A stretch of 64,000 nt of DNA from Eutypella sp. D-1 (Eukaryota; Ascomycota; Sordariomycetes; Xylariales; Diatrypaceae), in the NCBI GenBank assembly GCA_023313575.1, contig JAJTTP010000015.1, positions 620,001-684,000 of the forward strand, written 5' to 3'. The position numbers were made by a program, and so were the translations under genes. Shown piece after piece: positions 49,119-59,732 of the stretch; the first letter of the stretch is position 1; the number at the start of each line of letters is the position of its first letter. The notes under the pieces were generated by a model, which worked only from the letters and a program-made list of their open reading frames with translations, searched no databases and was not told the DNA's origin.

Positions 49119-52100
49119 ATGGCTGGAATTACCCACGACTTCTCCCTCCCGAACAGCTCCTTTTTCAATATATACAATGATATGTCAATAACAACAACAC
49201 CCGCGCCCTCTTTACTTGGTGGTGCCTGCAATTACATCGACCTCAATGGCGCCAATGGTCAGAAATGTGGTTGTCGTCGCTTCTGGAGTCGCGCCACCTC
49301 GGCGCGATTCAGCGCAGGTAGTCCGACCGGATATTCCCAAGCTTTCCCACCTGGTGATGCATCTCCCTCGGCGGATTCGGTTGCATTCTGCATGTGCTCC
49401 CATCACGCTTGCTACCATGATGATATTCGCGAAGCTCCAGCCTCCGTCGCTGCTCCCACCAATGCTGTCGGCTTCCCCAATACCGGACAGGAAAATGAGC
49501 GCCCCCGTGCTAATCGCGAGCCCTTGACCCCCGTTCTTCCAGAACTGTCCTTCCCACCGGCGTCCCTGCAGCCTGGACAGCCTGGACAGCCCACCGAATT
49601 TAATATGTATAACAATCAGACTACTTTTTCCACGCACGTCGTGGGCGACGTCAATATCCCGCAAGGTGAGGTCGCCGCGTCCGCGCGCGAACAACAATCT
49701 GTGCCCGATACGTTAAGTTGGACCAACTTCATCCAGTCTCCATCGGACCAAGGACATAAAATCCCACCCATTCCAAGCCAATGTTTGATACCATCCCAAC
49801 CCAGTTCCACCACGTCTTCCGTGAGGATGGCGTATCTGAAGCCATTCGCCGGTAAGGGTCTGCAGACACTTAGTGGTGTCAAATCAAAACTGCGCGAGCC
49901 ACTTATTGAGGAAGATGAGGAGACCATACCAGTGGACGAGCAGACCCGGGAGCCTGGCGATGATCAATCCGTGGACGACTTAGCGACCGTTGCGAATACT
50001 CCAAGATCTGCCAGGACCACCGACGCCATTCAGAGAAATACCCAAGCTACTCCCTCCAGGGCGGATCGTGATACATTCCAGGAACTCTCCAGTACGGTGC
50101 AAGGTCATGAGCAGCGACTAGATAGGCTTGAAAACGTCTCGTTTTCTGCGGCTGGTCATGATGAGTGCCATGATAAACATGATCAGGCTGATCTCCGAGT
50201 TACCGAGGTTGAGTATCGCGTCACGGAGCTCGAGAAGCTGCTTAATGACAGCAGTAGTACCGTGGGAACCTCTCGGCGCCCGCGCGTCGATGACTCTGCG
50301 AGCACCGTGGCGTCTGTCTCGACGGATCAGAGCGGTCGTCTCTTAGATCGCGCCGAACTATATAGCGAATTACAATCGCTCAAGGCACAACTAAGCCAGC
50401 TACAGGGCATCTCGTCGTTCACTTCTTATTCCAACCCGTGGCATATTGAGGTTGTTTACCTCCCCTTCCCGTTGAAAGGTGTTTGGTGCGAGACTAGCAA
50501 ATTTAGCAGTCAACGCGCGCCTAGCGCTAGCCTTGCCGACTCCGACCCGTGGACACAGATGCCCAATAGCTCCTCGAGCATCGACCCCCAGTCGCCGGGC
50601 TTCTGCGAGTGGACGGGTCCAGAGTTCGAATCGGACTGGCTGCTTCCACGGGCGTGCGCTCCCGATCGCATGATTGACAGGCGGCTGCGGAGCCGTGGTC
50701 TTGTGAAGCAAGTCACGGTTCGCGGTCCGGATGCCCGCAGCGTCCAGCAGGCTGTGTCGGAAGCCTTCGGGACTCTGTTCCGCACCTTCTCGCGCATGCA
50801 AGGGAATGTGTATCACGGGTCCACAACCCACCATCGTGTTCACAAATTCCTCGGCTTACAACACCCCTGGGTTCCCCTCCGCAAGCAACACAAAGACTCC
50901 AGGCTCCGGTTCCTCTCCCCTGCTGAGATGGTCACCCCTGTGGCATGGGACGTACAGTTCCTCAGCTCTAGCGTCGTCATGAAGGCGACGGGTGTCCAAC
51001 GCCTTTTCATCACCCAGCCCGAAGCATACCTCCAAGACCAGGATGCTTACGACAATGGGTGGAGCTGGCAGCGCCTACGTGAACTCAGTCGCATCTATCC
51101 CGACTCTCAGAACAGTCAGGAAGTACCCGAGGCAGATGCTATGGAAGATTGCTGGCAGTGGAATGATCGTCTTGACGACAGCCCTGCCAGCGCCAATAGC
51201 TCTCAGTCCCTCAGTATGCGGCAGGGGCCTCGTGCTCGGCTACGTACAACTCCCTTCTCACCTGCTCCTCAAGCGCCGGCTGGCTACGTCTCCATTCACG
51301 GGCAGTCTCTACGCTCAAACTCTCCGCGTGTCGTAGGTGGGGTTGAGTCACGGAAAGCGTCGAGGCCACCTCGCATCCGCACAACGTCCATGCCTCCAAA
51401 CCTGCCCGTGGTTGCCTCGCCTGCCCAGGCTAGCAGCCGTCGCATTACCACATACGTTCCAGCTCGTGAGCGCCATTCGTCACCCCAAGTCAACCGACCG
51501 GTGTCCGCCACTGCGCATGCTATGGCGATGAACAAACGGGCCAGGCGGCGCAGCACCCGCTCGCCGGCGGTGTTCCCACTGCCGCGGCATATCACACCAC
51601 GCCGAAGCACTGCGTCGCCCAGTCCCGTGCCAGAGGTTATCATGCGCGGTACTACGCCTTACTACGCAACTCCGTACAGCAACGCGCCGATCGTGGATAC
51701 GCGGCCGAACCGCGCGTGCGTCGTCATATACGACGACGGCGCCGGCTTCGAAGACGAGGGCAGGGGCACCGACACAGACCCCTTCGGCGACGAACTCGAC
51801 GTCGATTTTGATGACGTAGAGGAGTTTGACGACCAGTCGGAGGACGAGTATCAAGACAGCCCCATGCTAGACCTTGCGCAGCAGCACAACGCGCAGATAC
51901 TTAGCGCGCAGCAACACAGCTCCGCGATGCAAAGCGGCGAGTCATCATGGCAGGACGGTCGTCCCGAGGACGAGCCTTGGCCCGGTATCGAGGACGCCGA
52001 GAACCGCGACCCGACCACCACCACTTCCGCCGCCATGCCGAGCTCCAGCTTCAACCAAACCCAGGACTTCGGGCTGCGGAGCAGCGGCGCATTCGATGAC

Positions 52101-52334
52101 TTCGACATAGATATACACGTCGACGAGGACGCCATGAGCGACGCGGACGCTGACGTGGACGCTGACGACGATAACGATGACCGCGGGGAGGGGCGAGACG
52201 GGCCAGGACGCAGGAGCCGCGCCCCCTCTAGCGCTCCCTCCGAGTACCCCTCGACACAGCGCGCGTGGACCGCCGTCACCGGCGAGGACATATTCAAGGT
52301 CTTCGAGGACCCCGGGCCTTCTACTTCTAGGTAG
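49119..52334 (+). CDS. Large conserved fungal protein of unknown function, Cys/His motif and acidic tail
   Basis: A single exon of 1071 residues from the ATG at 49119 (MAGITHDFSLPNSSF). An in-frame ATG at 48903 would add 72 residues with little conserved look, so the later start is preferred. Residues ~38-101 contain a cysteine/histidine block (ACNYIDLNG..KCGCRRFW and FCMCSHHACYHDD) that could bind metal. Residues ~317-377 form a coiled coil (RLDRLENVSF; VEYRVTELEKLL). Residues ~435-690 look like a folded domain (NPWHIEVVYLPFPLKGVWCE; RLRSRGLVKQVTVRGPDARS; an FGTLFRTFSRMQ helix; WQWNDRLDD). A basic Arg-rich stretch follows, then two acidic clusters (about 890-913 and 994-1020). This charge layout suggests a nuclear protein, but the family is not one I can name. 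Confidence 0.8.
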   Translation: MAGITHDFSLPNSSFFNIYNDMSITTTPAPSLLGGACNYIDLNGANGQKCGCRRFWSRATSARFSAGSPTGYSQAFPPGDASPSADSVAFCMCSHHACYHDDIREAPASVAAPTNAVGFPNTGQENERPRANREPLTPVLPELSFPPASLQPGQPGQPTEFNMYNNQTTFSTHVVGDVNIPQGEVAASAREQQSVPDTLSWTNFIQSPSDQGHKIPPIPSQCLIPSQPSSTTSSVRMAYLKPFAGKGLQTLSGVKSKLREPLIEEDEETIPVDEQTREPGDDQSVDDLATVANTPRSARTTDAIQRNTQATPSRADRDTFQELSSTVQGHEQRLDRLENVSFSAAGHDECHDKHDQADLRVTEVEYRVTELEKLLNDSSSTVGTSRRPRVDDSASTVASVSTDQSGRLLDRAELYSELQSLKAQLSQLQGISSFTSYSNPWHIEVVYLPFPLKGVWCETSKFSSQRAPSASLADSDPWTQMPNSSSSIDPQSPGFCEWTGPEFESDWLLPRACAPDRMIDRRLRSRGLVKQVTVRGPDARSVQQAVSEAFGTLFRTFSRMQGNVYHGSTTHHRVHKFLGLQHPWVPLRKQHKDSRLRFLSPAEMVTPVAWDVQFLSSSVVMKATGVQRLFITQPEAYLQDQDAYDNGWSWQRLRELSRIYPDSQNSQEVPEADAMEDCWQWNDRLDDSPASANSSQSLSMRQGPRARLRTTPFSPAPQAPAGYVSIHGQSLRSNSPRVVGGVESRKASRPPRIRTTSMPPNLPVVASPAQASSRRITTYVPARERHSSPQVNRPVSATAHAMAMNKRARRRSTRSPAVFPLPRHITPRRSTASPSPVPEVIMRGTTPYYATPYSNAPIVDTRPNRACVVIYDDGAGFEDEGRGTDTDPFGDELDVDFDDVEEFDDQSEDEYQDSPMLDLAQQHNAQILSAQQHSSAMQSGESSWQDGRPEDEPWPGIEDAENRDPTTTTSAAMPSSSFNQTQDFGLRSSGAFDDFDIDIHVDEDAMSDADADVDADDDNDDRGEGRDGPGRRSRAPSSAPSEYPSTQRAWTAVTGEDIFKVFEDPGPSTSR

Positions 52335-53912
52335 ATGTGAAACTGAGCTTATCTTCCTTCGCTTATCATCATCACACGAGGCATCTGCTGGGATAGGGCG
52401 TTCGCATATATATATACATATATATATACACATATACACGTATATGCATAAAATATCATCTCGATTTATATTTGGCACACCGGAGGGCCCTTCTTAGAGA
52501 GGCGTTGGGAATTAATTGGTTCATGTAGTCCGGGCTGGATACGATATATTCGTGGCTTATTGGCGTGCGGTCTTTGCGGAAAGGGGAACCGGGGTTCGGG
52601 GTCCGGGGTTTGCGATGAATGAATCTTTCTCTTGTATTTTTTTTTTCCGCTTGGGTTTATTTTTTTCGTTGCTCCTTTCATCTCACCTCATTGTCACGAC
52701 CATGGACGTTCACATGTCGAGCGAAGCGAGCACATGGCATGGTTTACTCAAAGCAGGCAGGCGAGCGAAGCGATTTTCCAAATGATTGAATATAAACTAA
52801 GAGAAGAACCAGCGTTTCTTTGTCTCGCGATAGTGCGATGCCCTGTATGTACGTGTACGTTCGGTATGGTGTGGTGTGTAGTACGTCGTCTGCTGTGATG
52901 TGAGACAGAAGTAGAAGAAGAGAAGGGTGTGGTGTCGTCGTATATTAGCTTGCATCACCTATAGACCTGCCTTGTTACGATCATGATCACGGGCTACGCG
53001 CAGAGCTGATACGTGAGGCAAACCCCTCGGGGCAGATGTAGATTCTACCTACCTACCCACCTATTCATCTATATATACTTCTCAAGTTCCTATTTTCATT
53101 CGTTATTCCTGCTTGCTTTAATGAACAAATTCGTTATGGGGGTATGGTACGCCCACGCCACGGAAATTCGTGGTTCGGCCCTTTACAAGAGATCGTCCGC
53201 ATTCACGGTAACTGATCATTTCCGTCACTACCTTCGCCGCTATGGGGCGGGCAGTTCCCACCCGCCCGGAAGGATTTCGCAAGGGTAAAGATCCTCGCCG
53301 AAGGCGTGGCAAGAACATAGACTGTGGGCTCAAACCCAGCCCCTGATGGGAAACACCGTTGGCCATTGCCTACCTGGGGGATGTTTAGATTGTTTTCTAA
53401 TACGAAGTACGATCCTACGCTAACTTACCGGCTGGGACCGTCCTTATAGTGGCAGGTAAAGGTCGCCCCAACCAAATCGTATGGTAAATAACACATTCAG
53501 AGCAGTAACTACCTAGTATATAAGAGACCACTAGGCAGCAGCTTGGTAAATATTATGGGATATTCCATTGTTTTTCCTATTTTAGGAATTCCGGAGATGG
53601 CATGCTCAGTTATTCTGGTGTGTGACGTCTGAGGATTTGCCACTGGATCCCCGAACATGATGACTCTGCGTTTCTAGCTATCACTCGGGTACTACATGGC
53701 CTGATATATGGGGAGAATACACTAGGAGTATAGACACTACCCTTCCCCTTAGTTGGCGGGCGTTTGGACTTGGCTTACATGAATATGATCACATAGGACT
53801 TCACAACAATACCTGAACCGAGGAGGATAAAGATATTTTCTTTACACCCTTTTTAGGGCCATTCAACATAAGGCCGCAGCCATCGGATCACAGTTCACTG
53901 TCTCTGAACACT
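52335..53912. other. Intergenic region with AT repeats and a hairpin-rich stretch
   Basis: An AT-rich ATATAC repeat lies at 52406-52446. A stretch with four inverted repeats lies at 53155-53360 and is listed separately. No protein gene is seen. Confidence 0.5.
53155..53360. other. Hairpin-rich stretch, possible structured RNA
   Basis: Four inverted repeats occur within about 200 bp: CCACG/CGTGG (53158-53173), GGGCGGG/CCCGCCC (53245-53267), CGCC/GGCG (53296-53306), and GGGCT/AGCCC (about 53326-53342). The DNA is more GC-rich than its surroundings. It matches no RNA family I can name, and the strand is unknown. Confidence 0.25.
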
Positions 53913-54704
53913 ATGGACTCAGAATCTTTGAAACCCTTTATGATAGCCACCGCCGCAGGTGACCTTGACAAATTCAAACAACTGCTCGCCGAGCAGGGGT
54001 CTTCGCAATTGGACGAAGTGGCGGCGGAGGTGCTTCTGACGGAGGCGGCGTGGAAACGCCAGGAATCCATCTTCACGTTCTTGATCTCCAAGTACCCGCC
54101 CCGTTCGCTCGACGAGGAGGTCGTCCGCGCGGCCGTCTACGCCGGCTCCATCCCGATCTTCTCGGCCCTAATGGCCTGGGATCCCACAGTTATCAACCTA
54201 CAGTTCGATCGGCGCGGAACGCCTCTCGCTGTCGCCTGCTCGAGCCGCCAGTCTCCCGAGTTCCTCGAGTTCCTGCTCGCCGCCGGTGCCGACCCCAACC
54301 AGGACCCGGAGATGGCAGCCCTCCCCCTGGCGGCCGTCGCCGCTTTTTACAGCGACACCCGCGCCGCGGGCCTGCTGCTGACCTACGGTGCCCGCATGGA
54401 GGGCTCTGGCGCTCTCCCGACCGCGGCTTCCCTAGGCAACGGAGTTATGCTGCGGTATCTTCTCCAGCGCGGCGCCGACCGCGAGATCGCCGAGGGAGGA
54501 CTCTCGGTTGCTGTATTGGCGCTGCATGCGGCTGCGAATCGTGGGCGCGCGGAAAATGTGAGGGTGCTCCTTGAGCACGGCGTCGATGCAAATATCAGGA
54601 ACAACGAGGGAAAGACCGCATTGGAGGTTGCGGAGGAGGCCGAGAAGGTAGAAGGAGGTGGTAAGGACTTTTCTGAGATCAAAGCATTATTAAGAAACCG
54701 CTGA
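53913..54704 (+). CDS. Ankyrin-repeat protein
   Basis: One exon of 263 residues. It begins at MDSESLKPFMIATAAGDLDKF and is made almost wholly of ankyrin repeats: a degenerate first repeat at ~7-35, then units including TPLAVACSSRQSPEFLEFLL (near 103-122) and AGADPNQDPEMAALPLAAVA (near 124-143). Clear last repeats are LRYLLQRGADREIAEGG and LHAAANRGRAENVRVLLEHG, followed by DANIRNNEGKTALEVAEEAE. Such repeats bind other proteins. No catalytic domain, signal peptide or membrane segment is present. Codon use is very GC-rich at third positions. It converges on the NLR gene, 478 bp downstream. The pairing might be functional, since the NLR itself shows no obvious C-terminal repeats. Confidence 0.85.
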   Translation: MDSESLKPFMIATAAGDLDKFKQLLAEQGSSQLDEVAAEVLLTEAAWKRQESIFTFLISKYPPRSLDEEVVRAAVYAGSIPIFSALMAWDPTVINLQFDRRGTPLAVACSSRQSPEFLEFLLAAGADPNQDPEMAALPLAAVAAFYSDTRAAGLLLTYGARMEGSGALPTAASLGNGVMLRYLLQRGADREIAEGGLSVAVLALHAAANRGRAENVRVLLEHGVDANIRNNEGKTALEVAEEAEKVEGGGKDFSEIKALLRNR

Positions 54705-55182
54705 GGTATCTCATATCTAATGCATTTGTTCTACGAGAAACCGGACTGTATTCATCATATTTTTATATACAAGGGCATTAAGCCTATGACGCGAGTCCTC
54801 GCTCACCTCACTTAAGTCCGAACTTCCCCTAACTGGCATCCCCGCATAGGACAAAAAAGAGGATGCTGAAGAATGAAGAAGTCATTCGGTAATTATGTGT
54901 ACTGTGCTCTCATAGCTTCTATCTGCTACAATACATAAGAGTGTACACATTACCACAAGTTAGGGTTGATTCCCTAGATGTAGCCGTCGCTCGGACGAAG
55001 TAAGCGACCAGTACTTTAGTAGAGAGTGTCCCTTCGAAAACAGTGCAGAACGCCAGACAGAAAATCTCACGATCCTCTAGTGGCCTATGATTCTGACTTC
55101 ACACTCTGGCCGAACCCGAGTCCCTGAACCTGAATGAGATACGCCGTTATCGCCAAAGAAAATGCGGCTCCCATAAGAATGC
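54705..55182. other. Short intergenic region between convergent ankyrin and NLR genes
   Basis: It holds the 3' untranslated regions of both genes. Nothing else is seen. Confidence 0.5.
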
Positions 55183-58100
55183 CTAGGTAGCTCTATTAGC
55201 ACAGATTATTCCCGTATGCTGAGTGGACTTACTGATTGTTTTCATACTCCCCGATTCAGTGCAGTACCAGATCCTCCGGAAGGTTAGCCAGTTGTGTGCG
55301 AGGAACACTCGAATAAGTGAGTGTTGTATGGGCGTGAAGTCTTCGTGGTCTAAGATCGTGGGCGAAGGGAGCTCTTCAAAAGCCGCACGGTTGTCAGCTT
55401 CCTCCTCTGCCCAGTGCATCGCATCGTTCCTGTCGACTAGTTCAAGTAATCTGGCTACATTCTTAGGGCGTATGAGCTCAATGATGCCTCGTAATGTCAG
55501 ATGTTTCCCAGGCTGCTTTCGCATGTAATCCGAGACCTCTTGGCACAACTCTTTCTCGCTGGGCAGCTGCATGGCGTCTTCAGGACCGAAGGAGAAATGG
55601 ATCAACGGCACCCAGTAGCCGTGATTCCGTACGTAGGTTCTATAAAATAATGGCGAGCCGTGCTTGAGGTGATCATTGCCCACAACGGGAACGAGTTTGT
55701 AACGTGTGTCCACTCCACGCTCCATCCAGCATTCTACCACCTCCCAGTTACGGCTGTTACTAACCCAACACTTGAAGGGATCATCAGTAAAGGATCCCGT
55801 TCTAGAGAAATAAGTCTGTCCGTACCGATTTCCACGGATCAGACATGTAAGGCATCTGTGCCATAACTCATAAGCACTGGCAACATCCCAATGGTCCATG
55901 TGCCAGGAGGGAGTCTGTTGGTCTTGTGGCTGCCTTCGGTCTATTAGAAGACTCTTCTCTCTATCTGCGCCGTCCAAGACACAGAAACTCTCTCTAAACA
56001 GGAAACGCATAACAGTGGGGGCATCTGGCGATTTCGAATGCAACAGACTATATAGCAGCTGATATGATATTCTCTTATGCATGCTTATTTTACCGTTTGC
56101 AAAGGACCATATAATATATGACAGATCTTCCCATTGGGTCACAATTTGGGTGATGTTTCTTAGAACAGCATGGCCGTAGAAGTCCAGGTCAAGGCGACAT
56201 CCACAGCCATTATATATTAGGGGCGGGCTGTGAGGTTGTTTGTTGTCCGTCAGATGCCAGAGTTCTGAGCTAATGTTATCCATGATGCTCAAATATTCGA
56301 AGATATATGGATCCTTTGATAAACCCATGAATTCTAGAAGTACGAGCAGAATTTGCAACTTGGCATGCATACTTCCGTAATTGGAAGTCATGTATGAAAC
56401 CACATCGTCCATACTCTTTCCATATTCTTGATGCATAGGGTCTTCGAAGCGGAATAGGGCGTCACATATCTGTATTCGGCACGCAATAATGCCCAAAAGC
56501 TGTTTCGTAATTCCATGCTCCTCAAGTTTTGTAGACAAATGCTTTTGTAGGAACTCAAAGACCGATCGGTGTGTAAATATCAGGCCTAGACGTCGGTCTA
56601 GAGATACAAGTCCATTACAGAGGCCACTTAGTTGCTCAGGTCGTAGATGAGTAACTTTCTCATTCCGCATAAGATTGATGTGAAAAAATGGTTCGATACT
56701 TGTGGGCGGCAATCCTACTAGCCCGTTACTATAGAGGAGCGATGCAGTTCTGACGTTCAACAACCATTTCGGCTGGCCCGAAACCTGATTGCAGACACTG
56801 GCAAGGGCTAGAAGAATGTATGATTCACGACGAGAGCTTGGGTGTATAGTCTCAAACAAATGACCAAAGAAAGCTTCTAGGTCCTCTGGCATATGATAAA
56901 CTCTGTCTCGAAGGTGAAAAGGGGAGAGACCGCGATCCAGACATTTTCGGAGGTCTCTGAGAAGAAGATCAACCCAGAGGAACACTCCTTCTGCTTTGCG
57001 AGTAATAATTCTTAAGAGGTCATAGGCTTCACACTCGCCGGTGTTGTCTTTTGGGCATTTGACCTCCCAAAAATAGGGGGTGCCATGCTTGCAACACGAT
57101 GGTCTTTCTTTAAGGACTTGAGGAAGGCATTTGACCTTGGGGAAACGTGGATGAGTCCAGAGGCGATCTATAATAAATGACTGGATATCTTCCTCTGTGA
57201 GATTGTGTAGCCGTATTCTCTTATCGTCGGGGAAGACCGAGAAGGCGTCGTATTCCCTACTCGAAACACAAAATTTTGCTCTCTGAGATGCTTTGTGGGT
57301 CCAGTTCTGTATCGCGTTTACAAGGTCTCGATGATCATTAGCACCCTCTTGAAATTCGTCGAGGCCGTCAATCACGATACAGATACGTATAGAATCCGAG
57401 TCCTGGACATAGTCCCAAAAGGCCTCCAGAGACTCTGACACTTCTTTGTTGCTGAACTTCGGTGTATTAGTGCTAAGAGACTCTGTGGCTTGAGTTTCTA
57501 ATTGGGGAAAGAGGATTCCGCACAGCTCAAGAACCTGTTTCACAATAGTCTGAAGCAGGCAGCGCTTGAGCCCCCGAAACCCATTCTGTAGAGAGTCAGG
57601 TTTCCAAAAGAAATATTGTGCAAATATAAGCCGGGAGGACCCAGCCCATTCCTTAAGGTGCTCGCGGACCTCCTTTTCCTCGCAGATGAATTTCATCAGT
57701 GTCGACTTCCCCGCTCCGGGTTTGCCCGCGACATGGAATACACCGTCGCCATGCCGCAGCCATTCGGGAAATGTCATCTTCAGGTGTTTCTCAACCCGCA
57801 ATAACTTTTCAGGCTGGCTCAATATCCACCGGAAGGTATTCGCTGAGGCGTCGTGGACGGCGTCATACCTTGGGTTGGGCTCCCATATGCTCCCATACCC
57901 ACTCAGTTTCCGGAGGACTATGTCAAGTCTCGATGGCTGGAACTGCTTTGCTATTTGCAATGCCTCTTGCATCTGACGCGGGATTTCTTCGGCATCAGAC
58001 AACCTCTCAAGCATACCCTCAAGCATGTCCGAAAGTTTATTGTTTCTAGTGTTGATGTCAGTGACAAGTGCCAGTATCCTCCTAAGCTCGGAACTGGTGG

Positions 58101-58707
58101 TAAGATGTTAGCATGGGGATCATTCAGCCCAGGTTTTGAATCCGTGACGACCAGATCCTGACATATTTCAGGGGGTTTAACTCGAGGGCCCCCCACCAAT
58201 CGACTGAATATACTGTAGAAAGAAATAAAAAGTTACAGATAGAACTCACCTTGTAGATAGGGCTAGAGCGACTTGGAGCCTTTGCTGGCTTTTCTCTAGT
58301 CTACTCTGGAGGGTCTCCAGCTCGCTCTTGGCGAGAAACTGACGTAGCGTCGTCCTCAGGGAGTCGCTGGCAGAATGTGTCCTTTTGGATCTGCACTTTT
58401 CGAGCGTAGCGGTGATCTCAAGGCAGATGTCCTGGCAGCTAATGGTCACCTTCTTGAGCGGGGAGTCCCCGCTGCTCAAGGCGGGAGCCGCGGGACCTGC
58501 CTTCGCAAGGTCCTCGGATTCCTTTTGGATGTCTGTAGAGATGTTCGTCATCTCCGCGGTAAACTCTGCGAGCATACTGTATTGGTTCGAAAGGCCGGAA
58601 GCCGAATCATACGTCTCTTTGGCCATCTTGACGCACTTGACCGTCCGCTCCGCGAGGTCGACAATGTTGCAAAGCGTCGCAATCACAGTCAAGGGATCCA
58701 TCGCCAC
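55183..58707 (-). CDS. NACHT-type NLR (STAND) protein with helical N-terminal domain
   Basis: On the minus strand exon 58250-58707 joins exon 55183-58093 across a 156 bp intron, giving 1122 residues. Residues ~1-150 are helical and start DPLTVIATLCNIVDLAERTV, as in the fungal N-terminal signalling domains of STAND proteins. A linker leads to a P-loop, GKPGAGKST, at about 276-284, and a Walker B, CIVIDGLDEF, near 391-400. SSREYDAF and LTEEDIQSFI follow, as in the HET-E-like NACHT class. Such proteins sense non-self or self signals and can trigger incompatibility or cell death. The C-terminal ~600 residues have no clear WD40, TPR or ankyrin repeats and look like a large helical/mixed domain. 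The 3' end contains an internal GTAAGT, but the open frame passes through it and a 14-base intron would be impossible. Confidence 0.88.
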
Positions 58708-59732
58708 TGTTTCATACGGGTTATTCTACAGGAAGTTGAAGTTGATAATGTGTTTCTGAATGACCTCAGAGTGTGATTGCGTTGTTAACCGCCTCTGAAC
58801 GTAGTGAACGTAGTAGGTGAGGTTTCAACGTTTCTATTTGGTTCGGGACCCGAACTCCTCAATTGGGAATTGCGGATCAGCAGAAGCACAACTAACCCCG
58901 CCCGTGTGCGGCGTTCAATAAGGCAGCCGGGCTAAATTGCGTGATTCCATACGGGTAGATGCTTATGTAGTTGCACGATAGTAATACCACGACTTCCGAG
59001 GATCGTGACGTGTTTTCTACGATACCCAATACTTTGTCGTAAGTCGTACAGGGCTATGTTCCAGACTGAGGTAATAACCCCACTGGGCTGCCTTTATCGC
59101 CTTCCCATAACACTCCTCCTCCACGGCAGAGTACCTGTCATAACAATCGCACGAGCCTCGAGCCACGTCTGACTACAAGGCGACCAGTATTCGAGTGTGG
59201 CAAATCTTATTCACAAGGTCAAAAGTATGGGACTCGACTGAACCGGATGTTTGCACTTTTTGTCAGGTCGGGGTCAGGCAAGCGCTATAGTTGCATCGGG
59301 CTATGAGGTAGCTATTAATGGGAAGGCTTTTTAGCCCTGCATAACTAAAGTCTTTGAAAGGCAGAATGGAAGACCAACGCTACTCCGTACTGTCACATCT
59401 TCCTATGCCAGTGTCCTTGTTCTCTTCCACCTACCTCTCATGATCTAGCTCTTGTTGCTAGCCAATGGGAGGATCGTATATTAAATGCAACCGCTTGCCC
59501 GACATGGGCTCGTCACCCAGAGATATCCACCCCAGCCAAAATCTGTGATATCTTCGACTAGCTTCGCGATACTGTAGGATTTCTGGCTCTATAAGAGAGT
59601 GGTTTGGTTAGTGATTTGAGATTAATGATGAATAAGGGAAGGAGATAATAGATTATTTCCAAATAGTACATACTCGGCTGATCACCACACCTCTGAATGT
59701 AGCCTGAACGGCAAACTCAGCATTGTACGACT
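58708..59732. other. Intergenic region upstream of the NLR gene
   Basis: It holds the NLR promoter on its left and the 3' untranslated region of the F-box/ankyrin gene on its right. No gene is seen. Confidence 0.5.

Noticed and set aside
53118..53366. Minus-strand frame of 82 codons over the hairpin region
   Set aside because: No family features, and the inverted repeats explain its composition better.
55210..55240. Small intron near the 3' end of the NLR gene (GTAAGT to CAG)
   Set aside because: The interval is about 14 bases, too short to be an intron, and the frame is open through it.
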